DNA of 64,000 bases, taken from positions 186,001 to 250,000 of the forward strand of contig JACKJV010000001.1 of assembly GCA_020637775.1 (NCBI GenBank), given 5' to 3'. The position numbers were made by a program, and so were the translations under genes. Positions 34,549-43,902 of this stretch are shown here, in pieces. Below the pieces are notes generated by a model that was not told the origin of the DNA, searched no databases, and saw only the letters and a list, made by a program, of their open reading frames with translations. The DNA comes from Brucellaceae bacterium. Lineage in GTDB: Bacteria > Pseudomonadota > Alphaproteobacteria > Rhizobiales > Rhizobiaceae. Each line of letters opens with the position of its first letter. Position 1 is the stretch's first letter.

Positions 34549-34950
34549 TCAAACGCAAACCGGCGGGCCACGGATGGTCGGCGGCAGCGTGCGGGACGGC
34601 TCGCCGCCACGGTCCCGGCCAAGGGTCCAGCGCAAGGGTGAGGCCATGCGCGTGAGGACCGGCAGGGCGGGCGGAACGGCGGCAAGAACCGGCTGGACAT
34701 GCGCGCCGGCAAGGCAGAAGGGACAATCGTCGGCGCCCGGCGGCGTTTCCGGCGTCTGGCCGGGATCGGGCTGCACGGCGCCGAAGGATGAGCAGATCAT
34801 GCCGGCAAAGGGGGAGCCTGCCGCCTTCGCCTCGGCAAGCGGCTTTGCATGCACGATCAGGATCACCACCGCCGCGAGAATGGCGAATGCCAGCCCGTCG
34901 CGGCGCAGCGAAGCCAGGAATGTGCGCGGCTGCCTGCTCATGGCCTTCAT
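34549..34950 (-). CDS. DUF2946-like small exported/membrane protein
   Basis: Protein of 133 residues with one N-terminal hydrophobic segment (GLAFAILAAVVILIVHA) and a paired-cysteine motif DDCPFCLAGAH around residue 75, plus C54 in MICSSFG. This pattern fits DUF2946 proteins, which often accompany copper genes; the following PCu(A)C gene on the same strand supports a copper link. Start uncertain between 34950 and 34941; neither has a clear ribosome site. The C-terminal 40 residues show no recognised motif. Confidence 0.55.
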   Translation of the reverse strand: MKAMSRQPRTFLASLRRDGLAFAILAAVVILIVHAKPLAEAKAAGSPFAGMICSSFGAVQPDPGQTPETPPGADDCPFCLAGAHVQPVLAAVPPALPVLTRMASPLRWTLGRDRGGEPSRTLPPTIRGPPVCV

Positions 34951-35010
34951 CTATGCCAAACCGCGCCGGATGCAAAGAGGCGGTGGACGATCTGCCGCAG
35001 CCCCCGGCAG

Positions 35011-35853
35011 TCAGGTCAGGGCGTAGAATTCGGCCACCGCGGCCCAGGCCTCATCGGCGGTGTCAACAAAGGTGATGAGATCCGGGTCGTCGGGCGAGAT
35101 CGTGCCCTGGGCAGCAAGGAAATCGAGGTCGATGGCGTTGTGCCAGAAATCCTTGCCAAACAGCAGGACGGGCACACGCTCCATGCGGCCGGTCTGGATG
35201 AGCGTCAGCGTCTCGAACAGTTCGTCCATGGTGCCGAAGCCGCCCGGAAAGACGGATACCGCCTTGGCGCGCATGATGAAATGCATCTTGCGAATGGCGA
35301 AATAGTGGAAATTGAAGCACAGTTCCGGCGTCACATACTCGTTCGGCGCCTGTTCGTGCGGCAGCACGATGTTCAGGCCGATGGAGGGCGCGCCGACATC
35401 CTGCGCCCCGCGATTGCCGGCCTCCATGACGCCCGGTCCGCCGCCGGTGACGACCACGAATTCGCGGTAGCGCGACTTGGCCGATTCCTCGGAGCAAAGG
35501 CGGGCGAACTTGCGGGCTTCCTCGTAATAGCGCGCATTGGCTTCCAGGTTCTGCTTCTGCACGTCGTTCTTGGCCGCCCAGGCCGCGCCGCCCGGCTCGG
35601 GAATGCGCGCCCCGCCGAAGAGAATGACGGTGGAGCGGATGCCGCGCTCGGCCAGCATCATTTCCGGCTTGAGCAATTCCAGTTGCAGGCGAACGGCGCG
35701 CAGGTCGCGCTGGGTCATGAAATCCTGGTCGGTCCAGGCGAGACGGTAAGCGGGCGCGCGCGTCTGCGGCGTGTCGGGTACCGACCGGGCACGGGCGGCA
35801 TCCTCGCCGGAATGCGGCAGCGGCGTCCAGCTCGACTTGTCTTCAGGATTCAT
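35011..35853 (-). CDS. LOG family protein (TIGR00730 Rossmann fold)
   Basis: Protein of 280 residues with the lysine-decarboxylase-like motifs VTGGGPGVMEAGNRGA and PGGFGTMDELFET, the signature of cytokinin riboside 5'-monophosphate phosphoribohydrolases (LOG) and related nucleotide 5'-phosphate hydrolases. The extended N-terminal region (about 65 residues before the fold) marks the longer type II-like form. The ATG at 35853 begins MNPEDKSS; in-frame sequence upstream is antisense to dapD. It is divergent from dapD across about 150 bp. Confidence 0.85.
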   Translation of the reverse strand: MNPEDKSSWTPLPHSGEDAARARSVPDTPQTRAPAYRLAWTDQDFMTQRDLRAVRLQLELLKPEMMLAERGIRSTVILFGGARIPEPGGAAWAAKNDVQKQNLEANARYYEEARKFARLCSEESAKSRYREFVVVTGGGPGVMEAGNRGAQDVGAPSIGLNIVLPHEQAPNEYVTPELCFNFHYFAIRKMHFIMRAKAVSVFPGGFGTMDELFETLTLIQTGRMERVPVLLFGKDFWHNAIDLDFLAAQGTISPDDPDLITFVDTADEAWAAVAEFYALT

Positions 35854-36000
35854 GCTCGATCGTCCCCGATTCGCAATGTTGTCGCGGGGGGCCGTGCGCA
35901 ATTGACCCCGTCTGGTCCTTCGCATACTTTCCGCGCGATTTTTACCCCCCGGGAAGCCTATTTCCCAATCCCTTAACACGACGTGTAGCGGAGCCTGCCG

Positions 36001-36855
36001 ATGTCCAAGCCCGACCTTGCCGCCCTGGAAGCCGTGATCGAGAAGGCGTTCGACGAACGCGACGGCATTTCCACTTCCACACGCGGCGACGTGCGCGATG
36101 CAGTGGAAACCGCGCTCAACCTGCTCGACCGGGGCGAGGCACGCGTCGCCAGCCGCGGCGATGACGGCAACTGGGTGGTTCACCAGTGGCTGAAAAAGGC
36201 GGTGCTGCTCTCCTTCCGGCTAAACCCGATGGAGATCATCAAGGGCGGGCCGGGTGAAGCGACCTGGTGGGACAAGGTGCCGTCCAAGTTCGACGCCTGG
36301 GGCGCGAAGGATTTCGAAAATGGCGGCTTCCGCGCCGTTCCCAATTGCGTCGTGCGCCGTTCCGCCTTCATCGGCAAGGGCGTGGTGCTGATGCCCTCCT
36401 TCGTCAATCTCGGCGCCTATGTGGACGAGGGCACGATGGTGGATACCTGGGCGACTGTCGGATCCTGCGCGCAGATCGGCAAGAACGTCCACCTGTCCGG
36501 CGGCGTCGGCATCGGCGGCGTGCTGGAGCCGCTGCAGGCCGGCCCGACCATCATCGAGGACAATTGCTTCATCGGCGCGCGTTCGGAAGTGGTGGAAGGC
36601 TGCATCGTGCGCGAAGGCGCGGTGCTCGGCATGGGCGTCTATATCGGCAAGTCGACCAAGATCGTGGACCGTGAGACCGGCGAGATCCACATGGGCGAAG
36701 TGCCGCCCTATTCCGTCGTGGTTTCCGGTTCGATGCCGGGCAAGAACCTGCCGGGCCAGAATTACGGCCCCAGCCTCTATTGCGCCGTCATCGTCAAGAA
36801 GGTGGACGAGCGCACGCGCTCCAAGACCTCGATCAACGAATTGCTGCGCGCCTGA
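36001..36855 (+). CDS. dapD: 2,3,4,5-tetrahydropyridine-2,6-dicarboxylate N-succinyltransferase
   Basis: Lysine/diaminopimelate pathway enzyme transferring succinyl from CoA to tetrahydrodipicolinate. The 284-residue product has the N-terminal helical domain, then left-handed beta-helix hexapeptide repeats from about 110 ([42 protein letters not shown]) and the C-terminal [30 protein letters not shown]. Full length and start agree with other alphaproteobacteria. Confidence 0.98.
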   Translation: MSKPDLAALEAVIEKAFDERDGISTSTRGDVRDAVETALNLLDRGEARVASRGDDGNWVVHQWLKKAVLLSFRLNPMEIIKGGPGEATWWDKVPSKFDAWGAKDFENGGFRAVPNCVVRRSAFIGKGVVLMPSFVNLGAYVDEGTMVDTWATVGSCAQIGKNVHLSGGVGIGGVLEPLQAGPTIIEDNCFIGARSEVVEGCIVREGAVLGMGVYIGKSTKIVDRETGEIHMGEVPPYSVVVSGSMPGKNLPGQNYGPSLYCAVIVKKVDERTRSKTSINELLRA

Positions 36856-36870
36856 CCGGCCAATCCCTGC

Positions 36871-36896
36871 CCGCGCCGCCGGCTGCGGCGGCGCGG
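36871..36896 (+). terminator. Hairpin after dapD
   Basis: CCGCGCCGCC (36871-36880) pairs over 10 bp with GGCGGCGCGG (36887-36896), loop of six, 16 bases after the dapD stop. The nearest T run (36925-36930) is about 30 bases downstream within a second, weaker hairpin AAGCC/GGCTT, so factor-independent termination is uncertain. Confidence 0.4.
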
Positions 36897-36955
36897 CACG
36901 CTGCATGAGGCATGGCGGCAAGCCTTTTTTCAGGCTTTGCTGATAACACCGCTCC

Positions 36956-37702
36956 ATGCCCTATTCGAAGCTGGATGCCGACAAGATCATCGCCACGGCC
37001 GAGCGGCTGGAACGCCGCATCGCGGAGCGGTTTGCGCAATCGGGTCTGTGCAGCGTGGCGCGGGAGCTGACGGCAACCGGGCGCGGTATCAGCGCCGAAG
37101 CGGCGACCATCGAGAAGAACGACTGGTTCTGGCGCGCCCTGTCTCTGGCCGGCATCGCGGCCGGCGCCATCGTTCTCTTCCTCGCCTTTCGCTTCCTGCG
37201 CTTCGACCGGATCGAAACCGGCACGTTCGACATTCTCCAGGGTATCGACGCGCTGTTCAACACCGCCGTCCTGACAGGCGCGGGTCTCGTCGCGCTGATG
37301 GGGCTGGAAAAGCGCCAGAAGCGGCGGGCCGTGCTTGAAGGCCTGCACAAGCTTCGTTCGCTCATCCACGTCATCGACATGCACCAGTTGACCAAGGATC
37401 CGGCGGCGCTGTCGCGCGATTTCATCATGACCGAGAGCTCGCCGTTGCGCAGCATGACGGCCGCGGAGCTGAAGCGCTATCTCGACTATTGCTCCGAACT
37501 GCTGTCGCTGACGGGCAAGTTCGCCGCACTCTATGCGCAGACATTGCCGGACATGGAGGTGGTCAATGCGGTCAACGACGTGGAGGCGCTGGGAACGAAC
37601 CTGTCGCGCAAGATCTGGCAGAAGATCATGCTGATCGGCGACCCTTCACGCCAGGGCGAAGGCAAAACGCAGCCCGCTGCCACCGGGATGGCGGGTGCCT
37701 GA
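36956..37702 (+). CDS. Conserved membrane protein of unknown function between dapD and dapE
   Basis: Protein of 248 residues that I do not recognise as a named family. Two hydrophobic helices (about 62-82, ALSLAGIAAGAIVLFLAFRFL, and 97-117, ALFNTAVLTGAGLVALMGL) separate a helical N-terminal domain from a C-terminal cytoplasmic helical domain of about 110 residues (LRSLIHVIDMHQLTKDP ... LTGKFAALYAQTLPDMEVVNAVNDVEALGTNLSRKIWQKI). It lies 35 bp before dapE and may be co-transcribed. Position between dapD and dapE suggests a conserved locus rather than a recent insertion. Confidence 0.8.
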   Translation: MPYSKLDADKIIATAERLERRIAERFAQSGLCSVARELTATGRGISAEAATIEKNDWFWRALSLAGIAAGAIVLFLAFRFLRFDRIETGTFDILQGIDALFNTAVLTGAGLVALMGLEKRQKRRAVLEGLHKLRSLIHVIDMHQLTKDPAALSRDFIMTESSPLRSMTAAELKRYLDYCSELLSLTGKFAALYAQTLPDMEVVNAVNDVEALGTNLSRKIWQKIMLIGDPSRQGEGKTQPAATGMAGA

Positions 37703-37736
37703 TGACAGGCGTTCGCGGTTTCGCTAATCAGGCACC

Positions 37737-38942
37737 ATGACTCGCTCAACCGATCCTGCCGCCATCCTGGCGGACCTCATCCGCTGCCCCTCGGTCACGC
37801 CGGCCGAGGGCGGTGCCCTTTCGGTGCTGGAAAACCTGCTCAAGCCGCAGGGCTTCTCGGTGCAGCGTCCGGTCTTTTCCGAAGACGGATCGCCGGATAT
37901 CGAAAACCTCTATGCGCGCATCGGCACATCCGGCCCGCATCTCATGTTCGCCGGCCATACCGATGTCGTCCCGGTGGGCGACGAGGCCGCGTGGAGCGCC
38001 GGGCCCTTTGCCGCGGAGATCCGCGACGGGATGATGTACGGGCGCGGCGCGGTGGACATGAAGGGCGGCATTGCCTGTTTCGCCGCCGCCTTCGCCCGCC
38101 ACGTGGAAGACCATGGCCTGCCGCACGGATCGGTTTCCTTCCTCATCACCGGTGACGAGGAAGGGCCCGCGGTCAACGGCACGGTCAAGCTGCTGGACTG
38201 GGCGGCGCAGAAGGGCGAGGCATGGGATGCCTGCCTGGTTGGCGAGCCGACCAATCCGGGCCAGCTTGGCGACATGGTGAAGATCGGCCGGCGTGGCTCG
38301 GTGTCCGGGCGCGTTGTCGTCCACGGTGTTCAGGGGCACGCGGCCTATCCGCATCTGGCGGACAATCCCGTGCGCTCGGTCATCATGCTGGCGGAAGCGC
38401 TGATGACGCCGCCCTTCGACGAAGGCTCGCACGACTTCCAGCCGTCGAACCTCGAAGTGACCTCCATCGACGTCGGCAATACGGCGACGAACGTGATCCC
38501 GGCCAGGGCCGAAGCCCGGTTCAACATCCGCTTCAACGACCATTGGACGGCGGAAAGCGTGATGGCCGAAATCCACAACCGGCTGGACCAGGCGGCACAG
38601 GATACGCGGCTGCGGCCCGGAGGGCGGGAACCGGTGAATTTCGAGCTGATCTGGGCGGACCGGCCGAGCCATGTCTTCCTGACGCGCGACGAGGATCTCG
38701 TCGCCACGCTATCGGGCGCGGTGGAGGCGGTGACCGGCCGGGTGCCGGCGCTTTCCACCTCCGGCGGCACCTCCGATGCCCGGTTCATCAAGGACTATTG
38801 CCCGGTGGTGGAGTTTGGCCTTGTCGGCCAGACCATGCACATGGTCGACGAGCGCGTGGCCGTGGCCGACCTGGAAGGACTGACGCAGATCTACCAGCAT
38901 TTCATTGCCTACTGGTTCACCGCCAAGGCGGCCGGAGCCTGA
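37737..38942 (+). CDS. dapE: Succinyl-diaminopimelate desuccinylase
   Basis: M20 zinc peptidase-family enzyme of 401 residues that removes succinate from N-succinyl-LL-diaminopimelate in lysine and peptidoglycan synthesis. Seen: metal ligand H74 and D76 in [10 protein letters not shown], bridging D107 in [10 protein letters not shown], the catalytic base Glu in ITGDEEG, and the dimerisation-domain motif [15 protein letters not shown]. The C-terminal [18 protein letters not shown] holds the last zinc His. Normal length. Confidence 0.97.
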   Translation: MTRSTDPAAILADLIRCPSVTPAEGGALSVLENLLKPQGFSVQRPVFSEDGSPDIENLYARIGTSGPHLMFAGHTDVVPVGDEAAWSAGPFAAEIRDGMMYGRGAVDMKGGIACFAAAFARHVEDHGLPHGSVSFLITGDEEGPAVNGTVKLLDWAAQKGEAWDACLVGEPTNPGQLGDMVKIGRRGSVSGRVVVHGVQGHAAYPHLADNPVRSVIMLAEALMTPPFDEGSHDFQPSNLEVTSIDVGNTATNVIPARAEARFNIRFNDHWTAESVMAEIHNRLDQAAQDTRLRPGGREPVNFELIWADRPSHVFLTRDEDLVATLSGAVEAVTGRVPALSTSGGTSDARFIKDYCPVVEFGLVGQTMHMVDERVAVADLEGLTQIYQHFIAYWFTAKAAGA

Positions 38943-38947
38943 GGGCC

Positions 38948-39538
38948 ATGCTCGATGCGGACTATGTGCAGGCCCATCTGACCGCCGCCTGGCGCATCAT
39001 GGTCACCGCGAAGGGCGATGCACTGGCCCGCATGGACATCACGGCGGAAGGGTTCTGGCGTTCGTTCTGGTCGATCCTGCTTGCCCTGCCGCCGATGCTG
39101 CTGTCCTGGGTGGCGGCGGCACCGGATTTCCTAGCCGGGGATGGCAGCCTGTCGCTGACCGTCCTGCGGTTGGGCATAGCCGATCTGGCAGCATGGATCG
39201 TGCCGATCGCCGGACTTGGCGCGGTGTCTGGGGCGGTCGGCATGCGCAGATCCTTCGCGGCCTATGTGATCGCGACCAATTGGGGCAGCGCGATCCTCGT
39301 CTGGCTGGCCGTGCCGCCGGCGCTGGTCCGGCTGCTGGCTTCTGGCGAACCGGATCCTTCCGGCTTCCTGTCGCTGATGGTCTTCGTGCTTTCGCTTGTG
39401 CTCGGCTGGCGCATCACGCATGGCGCCATCGGACGTGAGGCCATGTATTCGGCCGGTGTGTTCATTGCCATGGCGGTCGCGTCGATCCTGGTGCTGGTCG
39501 CCATGCATGGCATGCTGGGCCTGTCGGCTCAGCCGTAA
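38948..39538 (+). CDS. Polytopic membrane protein of unknown function downstream of dapE
   Basis: Protein of 196 residues with about five hydrophobic segments (around 42-58, 75-96, 104-127, 140-158 and 172-192). No motif identifies a function. It begins six bases after dapE and so is probably co-transcribed with it, and its last ten bases overlap the convergent truA gene. Proteins of this type occur at the same place between dapE and truA in other Rhizobiales to my knowledge. Confidence 0.8.
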   Translation: MLDADYVQAHLTAAWRIMVTAKGDALARMDITAEGFWRSFWSILLALPPMLLSWVAAAPDFLAGDGSLSLTVLRLGIADLAAWIVPIAGLGAVSGAVGMRRSFAAYVIATNWGSAILVWLAVPPALVRLLASGEPDPSGFLSLMVFVLSLVLGWRITHGAIGREAMYSAGVFIAMAVASILVLVAMHGMLGLSAQP

Positions 39539-40278
39539 TCCACCTTGGTGAGATAGAGCCCATGGGGCGGGGCCAGCGCGCCGCAGGCCTGATGATCGCG
39601 GGCTTCCAGAGCGCGGCGAAGGTCGTCCTTCGTCCAGCGGCCCTCGCCCACCAGCTTGAGCGACCCGACCATGGAACGGACCTGGTTGTGCAGGAAGGAG
39701 CGGGCCGAGCAGCGCACCTCGATCATGTCGCCGCCGCGCGTCACATCGATGCGCTCCATTGTCTTCACAGGGCTCCTGGCCTGGCACTGGGCGGCGCGGA
39801 ATGTCGTGAAGTCATGGGTGCCGATCAGTATCTCGGCCGCGTCGGCCATCGCCGCTTCGTCGATCACCCCCTTCTTGACCCACCAGGCGCGGTCGCGCTC
39901 AAGCGCCAGCGGCGGGCGGCGATTGATGATGCGATAGAGGTAGTGGCGGCGCGTTGCGGAAAAACGGGCATGGAATCCCTCCTCCGCCCTTTCCACCGAC
40001 AGCACCGAGACGGCTTCGCCGGCCTCGCGCAGCATGGCGTTGACTGCCTCGTGAAACTTGAAGGGCGCCCAGTCGCGCGCCAGATCGGCATGGCTGACCT
40101 GCCCGGTCGCATGCACGCCGGCATCGGTGCGCCCGGCCACCTGCAAGGTCACGGTCTCGCGCGCGAAGCGGGCGATCGCCGCCTCGATGGCGGCCTGCAC
40201 GCTGTGGCCGTTCTTCTGGCGCTGCCAGCCCTTGTAGGGCGTGCCGTCATACTCGACCGTCATGCGATAGCGCGGCAT
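39529..40278 (-). CDS. truA: tRNA pseudouridine(38-40) synthase TruA
   Basis: Enzyme of 249 residues forming pseudouridine in the anticodon stem-loop. The catalytic Asp is D52 in [14 protein letters not shown]; other markers are [12 protein letters not shown] at the N-terminus, YLYRIINR and [12 protein letters not shown]. The start at 40278 lies four bases after the fmt stop, so the genes are coupled. Longer in-frame starts would overlap fmt. Confidence 0.97.
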   Translation of the reverse strand: MPRYRMTVEYDGTPYKGWQRQKNGHSVQAAIEAAIARFARETVTLQVAGRTDAGVHATGQVSHADLARDWAPFKFHEAVNAMLREAGEAVSVLSVERAEEGFHARFSATRRHYLYRIINRRPPLALERDRAWWVKKGVIDEAAMADAAEILIGTHDFTTFRAAQCQARSPVKTMERIDVTRGGDMIEVRCSARSFLHNQVRSMVGSLKLVGEGRWTKDDLRRALEARDHQACGALAPPHGLYLTKVDYG

Positions 40279-40282
40279 GGCT

Positions 40283-41215
40283 TCAATCCAGCACGACGCC
40301 GGCGGAAACGGGATTGCCGCGCAGGAAGCCGGCCGCATCCAGCGTCTTGCCGCCCGCCTTTTGCAGCCGGGTAAGGCGGACCGCGCCGGTGCCGCAGGCA
40401 ATCGTCAGCGCTTCGTCCAGCACGGATCCGGGCTTGCCGCTCCCTTCGGCAAGCGTGGAACCGAGCAGCTTGACCCGCTCAGGCTTGCCTGCGCCGAGCG
40501 TCATCTCGCACCAGGCGCCCGGAAAGGGGGCGAGACCGCGAATGCGATCATGGACCTCGCGCGCAGGGCGCGACCAGTCGATGCGGGTCTCCGCCTTGTC
40601 GATCTTGCGGGCATAGGTGACGCCGTCCTCCGGCTGCGGCGTCAGCGTCAGCTTTCCTGCCTCCAGCGCAGCCATGGCCTCCACCATCAGGGCGGCGCCG
40701 GTTTCCATCATCACGTCATGCAATTGACCGGCCGTCATGTCCGGGCCGATGGCAACGGGCGCGGCCTTGGCGACGGGGCCGGTATCCAGCCCCTCGTCCA
40801 TCTTCATCACCATCATCGCCGTTTCCCTGTCGCCGGCCATGATGGCGCGCTGAATGGGCGCGGCACCGCGCCAGCGCGGCAGCGCCGAAGCGTGGCCGTT
40901 GAAGCAGCCGAGCCGCGTTCCCTCCAGGATGGGCCGGGGCAGCAGGAGGCCATAGGCGACAACGACCGCGGCATCGGCCTCCAGCGCACGAAAGGCGGCC
41001 TGTTCGGATTGACCTTTCAGGGAAACCGGCGTTCGCACGTCGATCCCCAGCGCTTCGGCGGCCTTGTGAACCGGAGACGGGGTGAGTTCGAGCCCGCGGC
41101 GGCCTGCCTTGCGCGGCGGCTGCGCGTAGACCGCCACGATGTCATGGCCGGCCGCGTGAAGTGCGCGCAGTGTCGGCACGGAGAAATCGGGCGTTCCCAT
41201 GAAAATGATGCGCAC
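40283..41215 (-). CDS. fmt: Methionyl-tRNA formyltransferase
   Basis: Formylates initiator Met-tRNA using 10-formyl-tetrahydrofolate. The 310-residue product has [16 protein letters not shown] at the start, catalytic Asn/His in [22 protein letters not shown], the conserved Asp in [10 protein letters not shown], and the C-terminal OB-like domain. Genes def, fmt and truA form an operon on the minus strand. Confidence 0.98.
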   Translation of the reverse strand: MRIIFMGTPDFSVPTLRALHAAGHDIVAVYAQPPRKAGRRGLELTPSPVHKAAEALGIDVRTPVSLKGQSEQAAFRALEADAAVVVAYGLLLPRPILEGTRLGCFNGHASALPRWRGAAPIQRAIMAGDRETAMMVMKMDEGLDTGPVAKAAPVAIGPDMTAGQLHDVMMETGAALMVEAMAALEAGKLTLTPQPEDGVTYARKIDKAETRIDWSRPAREVHDRIRGLAPFPGAWCEMTLGAGKPERVKLLGSTLAEGSGKPGSVLDEALTIACGTGAVRLTRLQKAGGKTLDAAGFLRGNPVSAGVVLD

Positions 41216-41255
41216 GATCAGGCTCTCCCGGCGATTCGCAAGCGGCGCGGGCGCG

Positions 41256-41789
41256 TCAGCCCACCATGGTGCGGGTGCCGCCGCGATCCTTCGCCAGCTT
41301 CTTGAATTTCTTGATGACCATGTCGCGTTTCAGGCGCGAAATGTGATCGATGAACAGAACGCCGTTGAGGTGGTCGATCTCGTGTTGCAGGCAGGTGGCC
41401 ATGAGACCGTCGGCCTCCATCGTGCGCTGCCTTCCGTCCAGATCGAGATAGTTGACCGTGACGCTGGCGGGCCGTTCCACCTCCGCATAATAGTCCGGGA
41501 TGGAAAGGCAGCCCTCCTCATAGACCGAACGGTCATCGCTGGAGGCGACGATTTCCGGGTTGATGAAGATGTGCGGGGCCGGCGCCTCGCCCTCCTTGGC
41601 CAGATCAATGGTCAGCATCCGGATCGGCTCGGCCACCTGGATGGCGGCAAGGCCGATGCCCGGTGCATCATACATGGTGTCCAGCATGTCCCGCGCGAAA
41701 GCACGCAGGGCATCGTCCACGCGCTCGACAGGCCTGGAAACCTCGCGCAGGACAGGATCGGGCAAAAGGACAAGCGGCTTGATCGTCAT
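41256..41789 (-). CDS. def: Peptide deformylase
   Basis: Fe/Zn enzyme of 177 residues removing the N-formyl group from nascent proteins. All three motifs are intact: GIGLAA at 44-49, EEGCLSIP with metal ligand C94, and QHEIDH with H136, E137 and H140. The ATG at 41789 is preferred to a GTG nine bases upstream; neither has a good ribosome site. It leads the def-fmt-truA operon. Confidence 0.98.
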   Translation of the reverse strand: MTIKPLVLLPDPVLREVSRPVERVDDALRAFARDMLDTMYDAPGIGLAAIQVAEPIRMLTIDLAKEGEAPAPHIFINPEIVASSDDRSVYEEGCLSIPDYYAEVERPASVTVNYLDLDGRQRTMEADGLMATCLQHEIDHLNGVLFIDHISRLKRDMVIKKFKKLAKDRGGTRTMVG

Positions 41790-41892
41790 GGCTTGCACAT
41801 AAGCGCTCGCGCGCGAGGCGTCAACGCGCCAAACGGCATTTGTTCGCGTTTTGATCTCGCTTCAGGCGTGCAAACCTGCTAGCCTCGCCGGC

Positions 41893-43140
41893 ATGGAATC
41901 GTTGATCATGCTGCTTTCGGAGCCCGCCGGCGCGTTTGGACGCACCGTCGTCATCTTCGGCCACGTCCTGCTGGCGGGAGCGGTGGCGCTGCTCGGCGCC
42001 GTCCTGCTCGCCTGGCGGCGCGGGGCGCGGCAGAGCGCGGAAGCCGCCGCGCGGGAGGCCGAGCAACAGCGCCTTCTGGCCGACCTGATGAAGGCGCAGG
42101 GCGAGATGCAGGGGCGCATGGCCACGCTGGCCGATGTGTTCGGCGCACGCCAGGCCGAACTCAACCAGTCGATCCGCGAACGTCTCGACGGCATGACCAG
42201 CCGGATCGGCCAGACCATGAGCGAACAGACGAAATCCACCCATGAGAACCTGGCGAAACTGCAAGAGCGGCTGGCTGTCATCGACACGGCGCAGAGCAAT
42301 ATCCAGTCGCTGGCGGGACAGGTGGTGGAGTTGCAGGCGATCCTTTCCAACAAGCAGACGCGCGGCGCCTTCGGGCAGGCCCGCATGGAAGCCATCATCG
42401 CCGATGCACTGCCGGCGGGCGCCTACGAATTCCAGGCCACGCTGGCGAACGGATCACGGCCGGATTGCCTGATCCTGATGCCGAACGGGGCGCCGCCGCT
42501 GGCCATCGATGCGAAGTTTCCGCTGGAAGGCTGGAACGCGGTGCGCGCGGCGGAGCATGCCGAAGCGGAAAAACAGGCACGGCAGCGTTTCCGCCGCGAC
42601 ATGGAGGTTCACATCGCAGCCGTTGCCGGGAAATATCTCGTTCCCGGCGAGACACAGGACACGGCCTTCCTTTTCGTGCCATCCGAATCGATCTTCGCCG
42701 ACATCCACGAGCAATTCGAGACGCTGGTGCAGAAGGCCCACCGCGCCCGGGTGGTGATCGTGTCGCCATCGCTGCTCATGCTCTCGGTGCAGGTGGTGCA
42801 ATCCGTGCTGAAGGATGCGCGCATGCGTGAGCAGGCGCATCTGATCCAGGGCGAGGTGGCGCATCTGATGAACGACCTGGGCCGGCTGAGTGACCGGGTC
42901 ATGAAGCTGCAGACCCATTTCGGCCAGGCATCGCGCGACATCGAGCAGATCGTCACGTCCACACAGAAACTGTCGCAGCGCGGCGAGAAGATCGAGGCCC
43001 TGGAGTTCGGCCCGTCCGAGCCGGACCGGCGGCAGACGGACCACGGGCGGCTGGCCGGAAGCCGTCCCTCCTCTCCGCACGACGTGCCGCACGAGGACAC
43101 GCCGAGGCGGCTGCGCCTGCACGTGGTGGACGAGGATTGA
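41893..43140 (+). CDS. rmuC: DNA recombination protein RmuC
   Basis: Protein of 415 residues: one N-terminal membrane helix (about 13-37), a long coiled coil (about 40-135, rich in Ala/Gln/Glu), then the RmuC nuclease-like domain (AFGQARMEAIIADALP, DAKFPLEGWNAV, DTAFLFVPSESIFADIHE). RmuC limits inversions between repeats in Escherichia coli. The C-terminal 45 residues are charged and variable. Divergent from def. Confidence 0.92.
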   Translation: MESLIMLLSEPAGAFGRTVVIFGHVLLAGAVALLGAVLLAWRRGARQSAEAAAREAEQQRLLADLMKAQGEMQGRMATLADVFGARQAELNQSIRERLDGMTSRIGQTMSEQTKSTHENLAKLQERLAVIDTAQSNIQSLAGQVVELQAILSNKQTRGAFGQARMEAIIADALPAGAYEFQATLANGSRPDCLILMPNGAPPLAIDAKFPLEGWNAVRAAEHAEAEKQARQRFRRDMEVHIAAVAGKYLVPGETQDTAFLFVPSESIFADIHEQFETLVQKAHRARVVIVSPSLLMLSVQVVQSVLKDARMREQAHLIQGEVAHLMNDLGRLSDRVMKLQTHFGQASRDIEQIVTSTQKLSQRGEKIEALEFGPSEPDRRQTDHGRLAGSRPSSPHDVPHEDTPRRLRLHVVDED

Positions 43141-43248
43141 CCCGGCGCGTCGTGTTGAGCCAAATCAAGAAAAAACCGGCAGGTGCGGTTATTGTGCCGG
43201 ATAAAGGGCCGTGCAACGGTGTGCGGCATTCAGGAGGTAAGAAGATCC

Positions 43249-43563
43249 ATGGTCGATGTCGCCTATTTCAAGAACAAGCTGCTTGCCCGCCAGGCTGAAC
43301 TCCGCGAACGTCTTGAGGAAATCGAGCACGATCTGGACGAGCCGGCCAGCGCCGACACGGAAGAACGCGCGACGGAACGCGAAGGCGACGAAGTGCTTGA
43401 AAGCCTCGGCAACCAGGGCATGGAGGAACTGCGCCGGATCGAAGCCGCGCTCAATCGCGTCGACAACGGGACCTATGGCGACTGCGTGAAATGCGGCGAG
43501 GAAATCTCGCCGGACCGGCTCGAATTGCTGCCGGCCACGCCTTTCTGCCGCAATTGCGCCTGA
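43249..43563 (+). CDS. Short TraR/DksA-type zinc finger protein
   Basis: Protein of 104 residues with a coiled-coil N-terminal half (LLARQAELRERLEEIEHDLDEP) and a C4 zinc finger: C79-x2-C82-x17-C100-x2-C103 (CVKC ... CRNC). It lacks the long N-terminal segment of E. coli DksA and resembles the short DksA-like proteins common in alphaproteobacteria, which bind RNA polymerase through the secondary channel. AGGAGGT precedes the ATG by ten bases. Its stop is four bases from a convergent small gene. Confidence 0.9.
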   Translation: MVDVAYFKNKLLARQAELRERLEEIEHDLDEPASADTEERATEREGDEVLESLGNQGMEELRRIEAALNRVDNGTYGDCVKCGEEISPDRLELLPATPFCRNCA

Positions 43564-43567
43564 CCGG

Positions 43568-43741
43568 TCAGCGCCGGACGCGAATCCTGACCGGCTGCAT
43601 CGCCAGCCGGTCATAGCTGCGCAGGGCGAGGGCCCGGCGCGCCAGTTCGCGCGCTTCTGCCACGAGACCGCTGTGCTTCAACAGCTTGGCCTGCTTGATC
43701 ATCATGGTTGCAAGTTCATTCAGGCGGCTCGGTCTTTGCAT
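43568..43741 (-). CDS. Small basic protein of 57 residues, unrecognised
   Basis: A complete reading frame on the minus strand: ATG at 43741 with GGGAGA about ten bases upstream, stop at 43568. The product opens MQRPSRLNELATMMIKQAKL and continues into a second amphipathic helix (EARELARRALALRS) and a basic tail ending VRIRVRR. It is rich in Arg/Leu/Ala, has no cysteine and no signal peptide. The two helices resemble one TPR-like hairpin. I know no function. It ends four bases from the convergent DksA-like gene; the good ribosome site and tight packing argue that it is real. Confidence 0.6.
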   Translation of the reverse strand: MQRPSRLNELATMMIKQAKLLKHSGLVAEARELARRALALRSYDRLAMQPVRIRVRR

Positions 43742-43902
43742 CTTTCATCTCCCTGTGCCCCCGTCCTGTTACGGTGGGTCTTGAAGGGCGGTTTTCCAAT
43801 TCACGTTCTGTTTACCGTGGTGCACCGGCGAACAGCCGCTTGCCCTGACGGCCCTTGCGCCTATAGTCCCGGTCCAGACGATCGCCAGCACGGGAGGAAA
43901 GC

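Noticed and set aside
43588..43613. Inverted repeat TGACCGGCT/AGCCGGTCA as a terminator between the DksA-like gene and the 57-residue gene
   Set aside because: It lies inside the small coding sequence and has no T run. It may be only coding-sequence coincidence.
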